A stretch of DNA of 64,000 nucleotides, taken from the NCBI GenBank assembly GCA_947579665.1, contig OX388348.1:7068001-7132000 (forward strand), read 5' to 3'. The stretch's first letter is position 1. Every line of letters starts with the position of its first letter. The position numbers were made by a program, and so were the translations under genes. The notes below the pieces were generated by a model that saw only the letters and a list, made by a program, of their open reading frames with translations, was not told the origin of the DNA and searched no databases. Positions 21,668 to 33,115 of this stretch are shown here, one piece after another. This DNA is from Sympetrum striolatum (Eukaryota > Arthropoda > Insecta > Odonata > Libellulidae).

Positions 21668-21954
21668 CTGCAAATGTATTGTATCACTCAACAACTTTTT
21701 ATTTGATACAGATTAAAATGTTTAATAAGCACCCATACAGACTGCAGTATACATATAAATAGTGAAGAATAATTAATGGTAGGACATTATAATTTTAAAT
21801 CAATTTCTATAAAAGTATTTACTCAAAACTAATGCACCAAGGAATGTAACGCGCATCCCAAAATCCGAGACCAGAAACTGAAAACTAATTTGCCTGCAAA
21901 TCTATCATGCACCTTAAAAGGTGCGGCCAAGTCATTTGGAGAACCATATACACG

Positions 21955-22265
21955 TGGCGGGTAAATTGGTCCGGGGGGAATTCATATGCGGGTAATTGAT
22001 CTCTCGACAGATTGGTATGCAGGGAATTGACCTTCTGTGCTGATGTTGTACTACTGTTATACAGTCTTATGTTAATCTACACGCCCTGATTATTGGTCAA
22101 TGTTATAAAAAAATTAACCTGAGGGGTTGGGTTGGTAATACAACATCAGCGCGGGAGATTATTTCCCCGCGTACCAATATGTCAGGAGATCAATTCCCTG
22201 CACACAAATTCCCCACGTACGGATTCCCCGCAAACGAATTCTCCCCGGATCAATTCACCAGGCTC
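21955..22265. repeat. Inverted arrays of a GGGGAATT-type minisatellite
   Basis: Two facing arms (about 21955-22065 and 22130-22265) each hold several roughly 22-bp units with a CGGGGAATTGATC-like core, such as GCGGGTAATTGATCTCTCGA on the left and, inverted, repeated ATTCCCCGC / AATTCCC on the right. The inner ends (GCTGATGTTGTA / TACAACATCAGC) also pair. This resembles the ends of a non-autonomous DNA transposon with subterminal repeats; no transposase is present. Confidence 0.6.
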
Positions 22266-22859
22266 CCATATTCATTAGGGTGTCCCAAGATACAAGGGAA
22301 AATATACTATTTGCAAAATCAAATACGCATACCTTCTATTTTTATCTATTTGGCCTTATTAACTTTTAAATATTATTGTGATTGAATAACCCTTGCCTTG
22401 ATATCAAAAACATTCGAGAAATTAAAATTTGTATCGACAAAAGGAACGCCAGTTTATCAACAAATGCATTCACACAAATCTTTCATGGCATTTTCTTTAT
22501 TTAAAAATAGTGGACTCATGTCCGACCGTTTAACTCAATGGGCTTTTGTTTATAAAATATTACTCGAAATTAATTATATTAATCGAAAGCCTACTTACCT
22601 ACCAATCCCTTTCATTTCTAATCACTAATACTCGCATAAAATAGCCTCCTTCCATAGTCTTATCAAAAGATTGCTTCAGATTCCCTATCTCCCACAAACT
22701 TTTCTAGCAAACTAAATAAAATTAAAGCAATAAACAGTGAGAATGGATATCCTACCAGCTTAATTGACAAATTGCATTCATGCAATGAGAAAAACCTCAT
22801 AACAAAACCTCTCTTTTCCCTCACTTCAGAATAAGATACGGAAACCCTTGGCGTGTGGC

Positions 22860-23960
22860 CATCTCACTCAAACGATTTATTTACCGCACAGCATCGAACC
22901 TGGGTCTTCCTGGTGATACATTCTATGCAGCACAATAGAAGATCACCATCTCTAACTGTGTGAAAATTCAAGCAGAAATATTGGCTGCAACTGCCTCAAA
23001 CGATGTCCTGCTTTTCACATACATTCTTAATGTGAGAAAATTTAATGTGCCCAGGCATTGAACCCAGGAACAGCATGGTCTTATCTAATTTTTTTTCTTA
23101 AACTGAGTTTTTATATACATCTTCTTTATAAGCAAGAACTTCCTATCATTTCGATAAGTGCATGAAAAAAATAATGAAAAACTACCTAAATGTGTTTTAT
23201 ATGGGAGATATATTTACCACCCGACATTGAAACTGGGTCTTTCTGGCGATACATCCTATGCAGCAATAGAAGATCACCATCTCTATATATATGAGAAAAT
23301 TCAAGCAGAAATATTACCTGCAACTGCCTCAAATGATGTCCTACTTTTCCCTTATATTCCTTATGTGATAAATTGTATTGTGCTCTGGCATTGAACCCAG
23401 GAACAGCATGATCTTATATAATTTTTTTTCTTAAATAGATTCTTAATATACATCTTCTAGCAGAGCGAGAACTTCCTAACATTTCGATAAGTGCATCAAA
23501 AAAATAATGAAGAACTACCTCAATGTATTTTTGCATTGTCCTAGCATCGAACCCAGGATCTTTTCCTTGAAAGTCATTTATATTTTCGATAGATCATGAC
23601 CATATATATAGGCTCCTAGAGTTTCGATTCTCTAGCTATCCAGGAAGTATTTTTTAAAAATTCCCGAAAATCAAAGCAATGCATTTAAATGGGTAAAATT
23701 GGGACTTTGGGGCCCTCTGGAATCAGACCCATGATACTGAGGTTCATAATAGCAATTTTTCTGGCGGTTACACGTTATGTCCAATAGGTAGTAAATATTT
23801 CAAGTCAATGACACTTGTGGTTTAGCATGTGAATTAGTATCCTATCTATCTATCTATGTATATGAATGAATCTGGAGAAGCATCTATATATAATAAGATA
23901 ATAGATATATATATGTAAATATTTATTTTTTTAATGTAAACACTGCAAGTTGGTACTGAT
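22860..23960 (-). repeat. Modular tRNA-like repeat, minus copy
   Basis: Reverse-complement relative of 61350-63260. 22890-23150 and 23215-23520 are two tandem copies of a roughly 330-bp module (AGAAGATCACCATCTCTA, TTCAAGCAGAAATATT, TTGAACCCAGGAACAGCATG). 23536-23880 matches the complement of the A-box/B-box module at 61500-61795 (ATCGAACCCAGGATC, GGCCCTCTGGAATC). The end contains TATC/TATA simple repeats and 'GAATGAATCTGGAGAAGCAT'. Confidence 0.7.
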
Positions 23961-24654
23961 GTTAGGTGGCAACGGTTGAGGGGATATCACAATTTATTTT
24001 GTATTTATAATGTAATGTATATTTTTCAAATTAGTAACTGTTAAAAAGTCTTTCTGCATACATTTTCCTGTACTTAGCATATGCAAGTAATAGCTAACTT
24101 GGTATTTGGTAGCAAACTTGATGTATCCCAAGGCAGAAATTTTTTTAAAATTATAATTATTATTCTAGAGAATTATATAATATTATTTTAAAACAGCATT
24201 ATATTACCTTGTTATTGTTAGCTGGGTGAACTTAAGACCTAAATAAATAAAGCAGATATTCTGTGGGTGTATTTGTGTCTTGAATTGAAGTCCATATCAT
24301 TTTCCCAATTTGTGCGAAACTTTGAAAATGTGTTCTCTGAGAAGAGGAAGGAAGTACTGTTGAATTTTGCTGGGTTTGAACCAAGATCGCTTAGATAGAT
24401 TTCCATAATAAATAAATGTAACTTCACTATAATGAGTTGCAGGCTTCATTTCTTTTAAAGAATAAAATTAAAAGGAACAGCCATGCAGAGTTGAAACAAA
24501 ATCCATAAGTGATAGAATATAATAAGCATACATATTTTGGTCCTGGAATATTAACTTAAATGGAAATTTCTCGAATTTTAACAAACTACACACAAAATTT
24601 CCAAAAAAATTCGAGGTTGTAAAAAACCTAATACCAGACAATCAATTATTGAAA

Positions 24655-25690
24655 TGAAAGGGCATTTGATGGGATATTTAGCTAAGTATTTTGAGAGAGA
24701 TAAACACAGATTGGAAAGACAGTTCAATAAAGCAGATATATATCAACCAGAAAGTAGCTATAGGAATTGGGGAAGAGAATACAAAAGAAACCACCAGGAA
24801 GTAGTCAGTCAAGGTTGCAGTATAGTCAGGCAACGTTGCTATCTGTCAGTTTCTTTTCAACTTGCATGCAGACAAACTGCAAGAAGAAGCTCTAGAAGAC
24901 ACAAAATAAGTGAGAGGTTAGTCAATAAAATGCATGCAGATGAGCAGACTATAATAGCAGAGTCAAGAAGAAATGCAGAAGATGATGGAAAGAATTAGGA
25001 AGAAGAGTGAAAAATATGGAATGAAAATAAATAGAAAGAAAACAAAAGTAATTAGGTTAGCTAAGATAGAAGGACAATTAAACATATGGCTGGAAGAGGA
25101 AAAATTGACAAGGAAGTTCCCTTACGTATCTGGGAAGTATAGTTATATAGAATGGTAAATACACTGAAGAAATTAAAAGTTTAAGTGTACAAGGAAAAGA
25201 AACCTTTAGCAAGCTTAAGGAACTAGTAAGAGCAAGGAATACCAAAATAATTATTAGAAAAAATTGCAAAATGTTTCATATGGAGCATTGTACTGTACGG
25301 TTGCTAAACTAGAATTTTGAGGAAGAGAGAAAAACTTGCTTAGGCTCAAAACATGGAGATGAATGGAGAAGATTGGATGGAAAGATAAAACTAAGAATGA
25401 AAGAGTGCTTTGGAGAATTGGAAAGAAGTATTTTGAGAGAAATAAAAAAAGGATGGCAAAATGAATTGAGCATAGAGTAAGAAGGAATAGTGTACAAAAA
25501 GTAATAATAGCCTGATAATAGTAAAAAAGGAGAGGGAGAAGGAAAAAGAGAAAGAAGATAAAGCAAATGTTGACAGATATCAAAAAGGAAAAAGAATTAT
25601 GCAGAGATGAAGAGAGAGGTCAGAGGCTCAAGACGAAATGCTGTAGAGGCAACATTACCTTTGAAACCAGTCTAAAGACAGAAGCTCCAA
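24655..25690 (+). pseudogene. Decayed LINE fragment (RT active site to tail)
   Basis: Broken plus-strand frames recall the same LINE type as at 11276-13852: FQLACRQTARRSSRRH (a degraded SPLLFNLYADKLQEEAL-like stretch), LVNKMHADEQTIIAES (the FADD box region, now HADE), LQKMMERIRKKSEKYGMKIN and RKKTKVIRLAKIEGQLNIWL. The rest, to about 25690, gives further tail pieces such as 'ARKKLLRLKTWR'-like stretches in other frames. No intact frame. Confidence 0.65.
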
Positions 25691-26409
25691 AGTAAAAGAA
25701 GGCACTAAAAGTAGAAAGATAACTTCTTTTTCATGATTTGCTTAAAGTCACTTACTGATTCATCAAATAAAAGAAATGCGACTTAAATGTTCTATCTAAG
25801 GTTTTTCAGATTAACTTTTTTATTTAGCCAAAGATTTCAAGAATGCAGTATAGACATTGTAAAAAATTTCAAAATGGGTATTATCAAATTTATATAATAT
25901 CACATAATATATATAGAACATGATAAAACAAAAGGAAAACAAAATATATACAATATGGAGATAAATAGAAAGAGATAATATAAGTTACTCGAGAAATATT
26001 ATACACTTGCATCTAGATTAAAAAATAAATTTTAAAAAGAGATTATAAGTATCACTTAGTAATTAAGCAAGACTATAATGGGTCTTCTGAGTAATCAGCT
26101 ACATGACATGGATTTTGAAAGGTTTCGTACAGATGCAGACTTTGAAGGTAGCACGAAGTTTATTGAATACTATAGAGATGGAGTATTGCGGGGACATTAA
26201 GGGGGAGGGTAAGGGAGAGGCTAAAGGAGTGGTCATACAGGTGATTATCATTGTTTTAGCATGTGTAGTGGTTACGTAGGTTAGAGCACAGAGAAAAAAT
26301 ATGCAAATTGTGTTTTTGAAATTTAAATATAATAATTTAAAAATAACTAAGGCTTAAAAAGCCATCAAATAAAAAAATGTGTAAGTGGTCGCATTTAAGC
26401 ATATGTTAC

Positions 26410-26576
26410 CTTGAGAAAGTTGCCCAGCCGACTGATTCCTCCTAAGTTTCTCTTCAGCGTCTTTGCTCTCTAAAGACTGTAATGGTATCACTTCTTCATC
26501 CTCAATGACATTTGAATAATCAAGACCCTCTTGAACTCTCAGAATACCCACTGCCAAGTATCTATCTAGAGCATAG
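26410..26576 (-). CDS. NKCC: Cation-chloride cotransporter exon 4 of the visible set
   Basis: A 167-nt exon between TTTCTTTCAG and GTAACA on minus. It encodes YALDRYLAVGILRVQEGLDY, corresponding to the family segment '...[20 protein letters not shown]', then an acidic/polar linker (NVIEDEEVIPLQSLESKDAE, KLRRNQSAGQLSQ) that leads into the Ser/Pro-rich linker of the next exon. It begins by completing CAC from the previous exon and ends in phase 1, so all junctions are in frame. Confidence 0.92.
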
Positions 26577-26669
26577 CTGAAAGAAACATTATTAGTTACT
26601 CATCAAGGTAAAAACTGCATTATTCCCATATTCACTGTTTCAGCCTCAACTTAGTGGTAGCTCTTCAAG

Positions 26670-26783
26670 ATGAAAGAGGAATTAGAACAACTTATACACA
26701 ATACCACAGTTTTATTACAAACAAAAATAATGTTTTTAATAACACTGTGGTATTGTATATAAGTTGTTCTTATTCCTCTTTCA
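26670..26783. repeat. Fold-back element with about 40-bp arms
   Basis: TGAAAGAGGAATTAGAACAA... on the left pairs with ...TTGTTCTTATTCCTCTTTCA on the right (arms about 26670-26709 and 26743-26783, few mismatches), with an AT-rich loop. It sits about 95 bp upstream of a host exon's acceptor side. Likely a MITE; no TSD was determined. Confidence 0.75.
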
Positions 26784-27119
26784 GAACTGTATTTTTTAAT
26801 TACAATTTGATTAAATCTTCTACCATAGGAAATGTTTTCCCATTAAAAATCTTACCAAACGATAATCAAATAGTTGATATCAGTTCATTGGTATACGAAT
26901 GTTTATTCTAATCAACTTATTTTGCATATTGGTACTAAATTGTACATCCAAATATTAGATTACACAAAATAAAATTATGCCTAGCAAGGTAATCTACGTT
27001 CTTAGCATTTAGAATACTATTTGTGCAACACTGAGTACTTCCTGTACTCGAGACAATTATAAAAAAACAGCTATAAATTAAAATTTAGGGTTGACTGTTC
27101 CACAGAAGATTACAACTTG

Positions 27120-27430
27120 ATAAAAGATAATACAATGGTTAGAAGATCTAAATACAGAAAAAATGATTACCATTCTATTAAAGAATTAGTGGAAAAGATT
27201 AATTGTAACAGCTGGGGTATGAAGAATGAAACTGTACAGCAAGCTTTAAGAAAATAAAATACAATAGAAAGATTATTCCCAGGAATGAAGGAACCACTTT
27301 ATGAAATGAGGATGAATAAATTAGATATATAGAATCAGGAAGGGTATGACAGGGATGCTGTTTTTCTCCATTAATCTTCAACATACACTTTGAAAGGGTA
27401 ATATGTAAAAGAGAGGCTATGATTCACAAC
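27120..27430 (+). pseudogene. LINE RT fragment
   Basis: Plus frame at about 27340-27410 reads RV*QGCCFSPLIFNIHFERV, the 'GVRQGCxLSPLLFN' motif of LINE reverse transcriptases with one stop. Upstream residues (SIKELVEKINCNSWGMKNET-like) fit the preceding RT region loosely. A short relic, probably of the same LINE type as 24655-25690. Confidence 0.55.
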
Positions 27431-27791
27431 CTTTAATAATGGAAAGAGAATCTTTGCGTGTTTCAAGTTTATCACTGGGCTTAAGAAAATTATCACTCAA
27501 ACATTCTTAGTCATATACAGTAGAACCTTGGATATACGAACCTAGTATAAACGACGACCTCGCTTACACACCGATTTTGGTCCCGTGAATAACCTCATAA
27601 GTCCCCATGTATTTCCAACCTCTCTTATGAAACTTCATCTATACGACGAACTCCGTTATGAAACATATTTTTCTGTTCCCATGACAGGAAGTACCTCACT
27701 AATACGACTTGCCAGGGAGAAACCGTTGAAATAATGGTAAATTTTGAAATTGCTTCAGCTGCAACAAGCCAGAGCTTGCGACTTATACTTA

Positions 27792-28695
27792 CCGTATTTG
27801 ACGGCATATAAGACGCACCTTTTTTCCTAAATTATGTCTCGAAAAATTTCCCTCCGTCTTATATGTGAAGGTTCAACCTCCACAGGTTATCTTTCAATAC
27901 TGAAGGCTATTTTTAGCCCAGATGGTCTTTACTACCTATTTCGGCTCCATTATATCAGTTATACTCTGATTATCACTTTGGTATTACTTATTATGAACTT
28001 CCAACATGTAGTTTGAAAATGAACATTGGGCGGATTTGGACTATTTTAGCGCGATCTGGTAGCGGTATCGCAGTATTTTCAGGTTTGGATCTTGCAACCC
28101 TGCTGATCATAACAAAACAGTGTGTCCTCTTCTTGCTGAGTAAAACTATTTGTTTAAAAAAACTACCTCGGAAATATGACTACAGGAAATAAGAGATTAA
28201 ACTACACTATTCAACATAAACTATGAGTGTTAAATTACGCTAAAGTGCATGGAAACGGAGCAGCAGCAAGGCATTTTGGTCCACCACCTACCGAAAAAAT
28301 GATACGCATAGGTACTTGGCGACTGCAGGAAGATCAATTGAAGACTGCTAAAAAACATAAACACAATATGTTTTCCCCGAATCTGTAATAATAAATATTG
28401 TTTCTGCTTTATTTTGTATTTTGTTTGATTGCTTGCCGTTCAATTATTGAAATATATGTCAAAATAGCTTCCGTTTGTTAAATTTTCTTAATACTAAATA
28501 TCTTTGGTAATTGCATCAATGATTGTGTTAATATTTGGCTTTTACGAAACGTGACAACTAAAAGAAACAACATTTTAAGTTATTGTGGTACCGCGCTTTC
28601 GCATGGACTATTAAAACTTTTTTTTCCTTGAGAGTGGCCAACTTAATGAGGGTGCGTCTTATATGCCGGTGCGTCTTATATGCCGTCAAATACGG
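27792..28695. repeat. MITE with CCGTATTTGACGGCATATAA ends
   Basis: The ends form an almost perfect inverted repeat of at least 28 bp (CCGTATTTGACGGCATATAA... and its complement), each bordered by TA (27790-27791 and 28696-28697). The right end also repeats 'GGTGCGTCTTATATGCCG' twice. The interior lacks coding. TA duplication and ends of this form are typical of Tc1/mariner/pogo-type MITEs. Confidence 0.85.
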
Positions 28696-29116
28696 TATAT
28701 GGCGTCTAAAGGCTGTTTCACACAATAGAGACCATCACGATGCAGGGACCATCACGTTGGGAGGGCCCTCAGCACATGTATTTTAGATACGAAAAAGTGG
28801 AAAAATCGAATATGAGTGTAGTGTTTTTTGATGTGCTTACACTGTGGTCAAATCCCGGTGGATGATCATCCACACATTCTTACGGATCGAAATGCTATTG
28901 CTGGTATCCTCATTCTATTATATTTACTTCTGTGTTTTGCCATCGATGCCTCATTCGATGGGTAAACATTTGGCATTATGCAAATGTAAGAGCGAGTATT
29001 TAAAAGTTAACAAAGTTTTTAAAAGTTATCAAAACATCTTAACATTATTTTAAATAAATCACACCACCTCTGCACATATTTGCGTCACCTCCAGCGATGT
29101 TTTCCCCCTAGCGAGC

Positions 29117-29407
29117 GTGGACACCCTGAAATATGTTGGTCTCCAAGCAAGGAAAAATTGCGCGCATTCAGTCAGAATCTCTCTGAACAAGGTGGCCAGC
29201 ATTATGATATCCCGTGTGCCTATCAATCAAATAATGGATAAAACATCGCTGACCAAGAAAAAGAGGAAGTCCCTGAGTTTGGTCTCCAAAAGGTCAATTA
29301 TCAAGGATGTATGTGATCACTGGCAGACAAAAACAGAAATTTCTTGGAAGTATGGCATTTCTTTATCTATATTAGCAACAATCGTCAATTCTAATGAAAA
29401 GTTTTGA
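29117..29407 (+). pseudogene. pogo/Tigger-type transposase N-terminal HTH fragment
   Basis: A 96-codon open frame. Residues about 48-92 (KKKRKSLSLVSKRSIIKDV, ISWKYGISLSILATIV) match the CENP-B/pogo N-terminal helix-turn-helix pattern ('KRKRLSLEEKVKIIKEVE...IAREFGISKSTLSTI'), which binds the transposon ends. No second HTH or DDE domain follows; the frame ends at 29405-29407. The first 45 residues have no recognised similarity, so the true start is uncertain. Confidence 0.6.
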
Positions 29408-30589
29408 GCCACCCAACAGCATCGTTAAAAGCAAAGTACGTCTTTTCGCACAGTGGGCTTGAATTGAAAAAAGCCGGCCAAAAATAAGAAAGTAGTTTTC
29501 TTAGGTGCGGACTTTGAAACATCCCATAGTCATTCTTGAATAAATTCTGCATATAAATGCAAAATCTTTTGCGTTGATTCCCCTGCATTACAATTCTACA
29601 GGGGGTCGAAGTTGACCAAATTTCACGAAAAATGCCAGTCTTCGATTTTTCGCAAAATTCTTCAACTTCAAGTCAATCCTTAACCAAAATGAGCAAACTC
29701 ATTGGGTAAAAAACGATGCAGTATCATAAACCTAATGTTTGCGCTTTATAATACTGGGTTTCAATGATCACAGTTCAATATTTGCAATATTTATACAACA
29801 AAATGGCAAACCCTTATTTTAAGGCAAATTTTCGATCTCTGCACCTATCTGGTGATATTCTATTTTAGAAGGATTCTAGTTAGCACAGGAAAAAAAATAT
29901 TTTTATCAAAGCAGATTTTTATAAAAAAATTCAAGATTTTAGAAGATGAACTGACAGTAAACATGATGGTCAATGTGCAGATATGAAATCCTTAACCATC
30001 CCTTTGCTGGAACGTTAGAAAAGGGCGACTAAAGACATCTAAATTTTTTTTCAGATTTTCATGTTCTTTTATTACTTATTTCACTATTAATATGCATGAC
30101 TTTCATCAAGGTTCTCTCTTCTTCAGTCTCCAATCTCGATCTGAATCCTGTTCACAAAATGAATTGCCTGAAAACAGCTGTTCTTGAACAAAATGATTTA
30201 AAAAATTGGCTCCTCTGCACTCATTTAGCATCATTATTACAAAATTTCCCAAGTGTGATTTTAAACTTCAGACCTGAGGATAAGTGCCAGGAATGTTAAC
30301 AACTAGAAATTAAACCTTGGAAACATTGTTCAGGAATGCAAATTTATATTTATTTTTTGATAACTTGAACATCTGTGGTGTTGCCTGTGAGTAAATTAGA
30401 GTATAAGGTATCATTTTCCTACCTCCAAATGAGTAATTGCAGCCAAGAAGCAAACAGACCAAATTGGGAAACGGAATGCTCCCTTGCCATAAAAACCTCA
30501 GTTCTGAAACTCCTCACTTAATAAACTTTATTTGGTGGTCCCCTGAAAGTTTCATAAGTGAGATTCTACTGTATTTTAAATTGAGAGTT

Positions 30590-31730
30590 GATGGCAAGAC
30601 ACAGCAGCATTACCAATTAGCATACAATGAAAGACGGAGAGCGTGCCGGGATGCTCTTTGTGTCCTTTCTGAGGGACGAAGAGCATGCCGGAACGCTCCG
30701 GCCCATCCAGTTTTAAATGAGTGGGGGAATGCTCCTGATACTCGGATTTCCTTTGGTCTGCCATCAACCACAAAGGAATACATTTTCTTAAGCTTGCTGT
30801 TCTGAGATCAAGCCGCAAGGAGTGAAGTCGTCCTCTTTTGAATTAGGGTTAGTAAAACTTCGGTTTTTCTTCAATTTATAACCATCTTATAGTTTTATAA
30901 TTTCTATAATTATTTAATTATTAGTTTCAGGGAAAATAGAACTAGTATTTTTATAAAATATCGACTATTTTGTTAGTTTTTGCTAATAATTACACACTTA
31001 TGCTAAGAAATTATAAATTTATTTTTCCATACTTATTTATTACTTAATCATAGTCTATCGTATTGTTTGCTGTAATAATCAGCTTACATGAGTGGTTTTG
31101 GAAAGTAATCAGCATTAATAACATGTTTGTGTTTATAATTCAGACATTGTGAAAAAATATAAGCTTTCTAAGGCCACACTGTGCCGATATTTAAACAACA
31201 CTCCATCAACTATTATTACAATAGTATATGTTCTCATTTGTTATCATAAATTATATTTGGTGTTTTATTTAAAAGAAGGAAGGTCTTTATTTTAAATAAA
31301 CTGACATAATAGATGTGATGATTATTATCCATACTAAATTGAAGTTTTTCTTCTAATTCAGTGTGTAAATTTATATAGGCCACATTAGTTTTTCAATTTA
31401 TATGACTTATTTCTTATGCTCATTTATTTTTAGTTCAAAAAGAAGAAAGTTAGTAGAGTCAGGGCAAGCAGGAAGAATTTAAACGAATGAAGAACTCTTG
31501 GCTCTATTAGCTGAGGAGAACGAGAAGGAGGATGATATATTTTCTGTGGACTTTGATGAGGAATTGGAGGAGGAATAGGAATGGCAGATAACTTCTGATG
31601 TTGACTCAGAAGTAACCATTTATATTCCTCAATGCATTTCATATGGGGATAACAGAGTCTTATTTCAGGACCTTCCCGGTATGATATTGAATTCAAACTT
31701 CACAGTAAATAAGATCAAGTCCTAAATGTG
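30590..31730. other. Intronic; GC-rich patch and two possible transposase scraps
   Basis: 30635-30745 is unusually GC-rich, with an imperfect 33-bp-type repeat (AGAGCGTGCCGGGATGCTC, then AGAGCATGCCGGAACGCTC). At 31141-31203 the plus frame reads SDIVKKYKLSKATLCRYLNN after TAATTCAG, a psq-like HTH helix pair. At 31490-31615 an acidic frame with a stop (ELLALLAEENEKEDD) recalls a transposase N-terminus. None of this forms a gene. Confidence 0.4.
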
Positions 31731-31734
31731 TAAT

Positions 31735-33115
31735 CACAGCTGCCAATAGGTCCTGGGTTTGACACCAGGTGTCTCTAAAATTAGTAACTGATGTGATTTT
31801 TTAAATTTTTTTGAACCCCTTCACTATAATATAGAAACTTTAAACTTGGCATGTCAATAAAGATCATGGAAACATTTCATATACGCTGTTTTAGGTTTCC
31901 CTGATCGTCCTTGGTTTGATCCCAGAGAGCCATTTACATTACCCTAGGAGGAGGAGGAGGATAGAGAATTCAAGATCACAGAGGTCCCAGAAAATGTGCT
32001 GTTATTTATTTATGTTTATAGAAGTGTCAGCAAATGTGTGTTAGTTTGATGCCAGGTAAGTGCAAATTTCTCCTATTTAAAATAAATTGTGGCGATTTTT
32101 AAGAATAATTTCAATCCGTTTTTTTGTGGTTCCTCTTGGTATGGAATCAACTTAAAATTTTTTTCACCATTACGCTTGCAGAATCCAAGCAACTTTTGTA
32201 ATAGATACACTCACTCACTCACTCAATCACTGGGGATCAAAATTCTAACCATGTTCCACAACTGCCACTGACTTGGAATTTTTACGACTTGGTGGCCATA
32301 ACGTGCAACCTCCATAAAATGGCAATTTTGAACCTCAGTGTCATGAGTTTGATTCGAGAGGGCCACAAATTCCCAATTTTTTCTATAAAGATGTATTGTG
32401 GGGATTTTTGAAAAATTTTTTGAGGCACTTCCTGGCAAAGCAGAGAGTTGAAATTCGAGAGATTGCTAGAAGCTGTGAATATACGGCAAAACCATAAAGA
32501 CATCTTCAAAGATTATCCTTGGTTCAAACCCAGGATCTATTATCCTGGGTTCGACACCAGGTGTCTCTAAAATTAGAAATTGCTACGATTTTAAAGATTT
32601 TTTTTAACTACTTCCAGGTAATAATACATATAAACTAAAACTTGGCATGTGAATAGAGATTACAAATAAATTTCATATACACTGTTTAAGTTTTCCCTTA
32701 TTGTCCTTGGTTCGATTCCAGAGAGCCATTTACATTACCCTATGCATGTAAGATACGGATGATGGAGTCTTACTTTTGGACCTTCCCAGTAAGAAATCGA
32801 CTTCAAAATTAGAATAAAATATGTTTTATTACTATAAAAAAGTCACGGGAAATGCGCTTTTCCTTCATTATATCTGACACTGAAACCAAATGTGCGTGAG
32901 TTTGTCATCAGGAGGGTGAAAATTTCTCCTATTTAAAATAAATTGCATTGATTTTTTTTTATATTTTCAATCCCTTTTTTTTCTTTTCAGGAACTTCTCG
33001 ATATGATGTCGACTTGAAATTTGTATTATCAATATGCTTGCAGAATGCAAGCAACTTTTACTTGTATATGTATAAGTATATCTGGAGAAACATCTATATA
33101 TATAATTGATATAGG
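31735..33115 (+). repeat. Modular tRNA-like repeat, plus copy A
   Basis: Collinear with 62119-63240. From 32226 (GGGGATCAAAATTCTAACCA) onward both share the A-box-like TGGCCATAACGTG, B-box-like motifs (for example GGTTCGATTCC at about 32708), CCAGAGAGCCATTTACATT, and the end ATGCTTGCAGAATGCAAGCA. A module with 'GACACCAGGTGTCTCTAAAA' occurs twice (about 31748 and 32552). No coding. Confidence 0.75.

Larger units (their letters stand above)
27518..30571. mobile_element. Candidate Tigger/pogo-like element, 3.05 kb
   Basis: The left end (CAGTAGAACCTTGGATATAC) and the right end on the other strand (CAGTAGAATCTCACTTATGA) agree at the outer bases and are flanked by TA (27516-27517 and 30572-30573). 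The interior includes a CENP-B-type HTH fragment (29117-29407), as expected for pogo/Tigger transposases, and a nested MITE. The transposase catalytic region is not recognised. Pairing of these two ends as one element is inferred. Confidence 0.5.

Noticed and set aside
30437..30805. 122-codon frame over the GC-rich patch
   Set aside because: The only pattern is a short imperfect repeat (RRACRDA/RRACRNA); no protein family.
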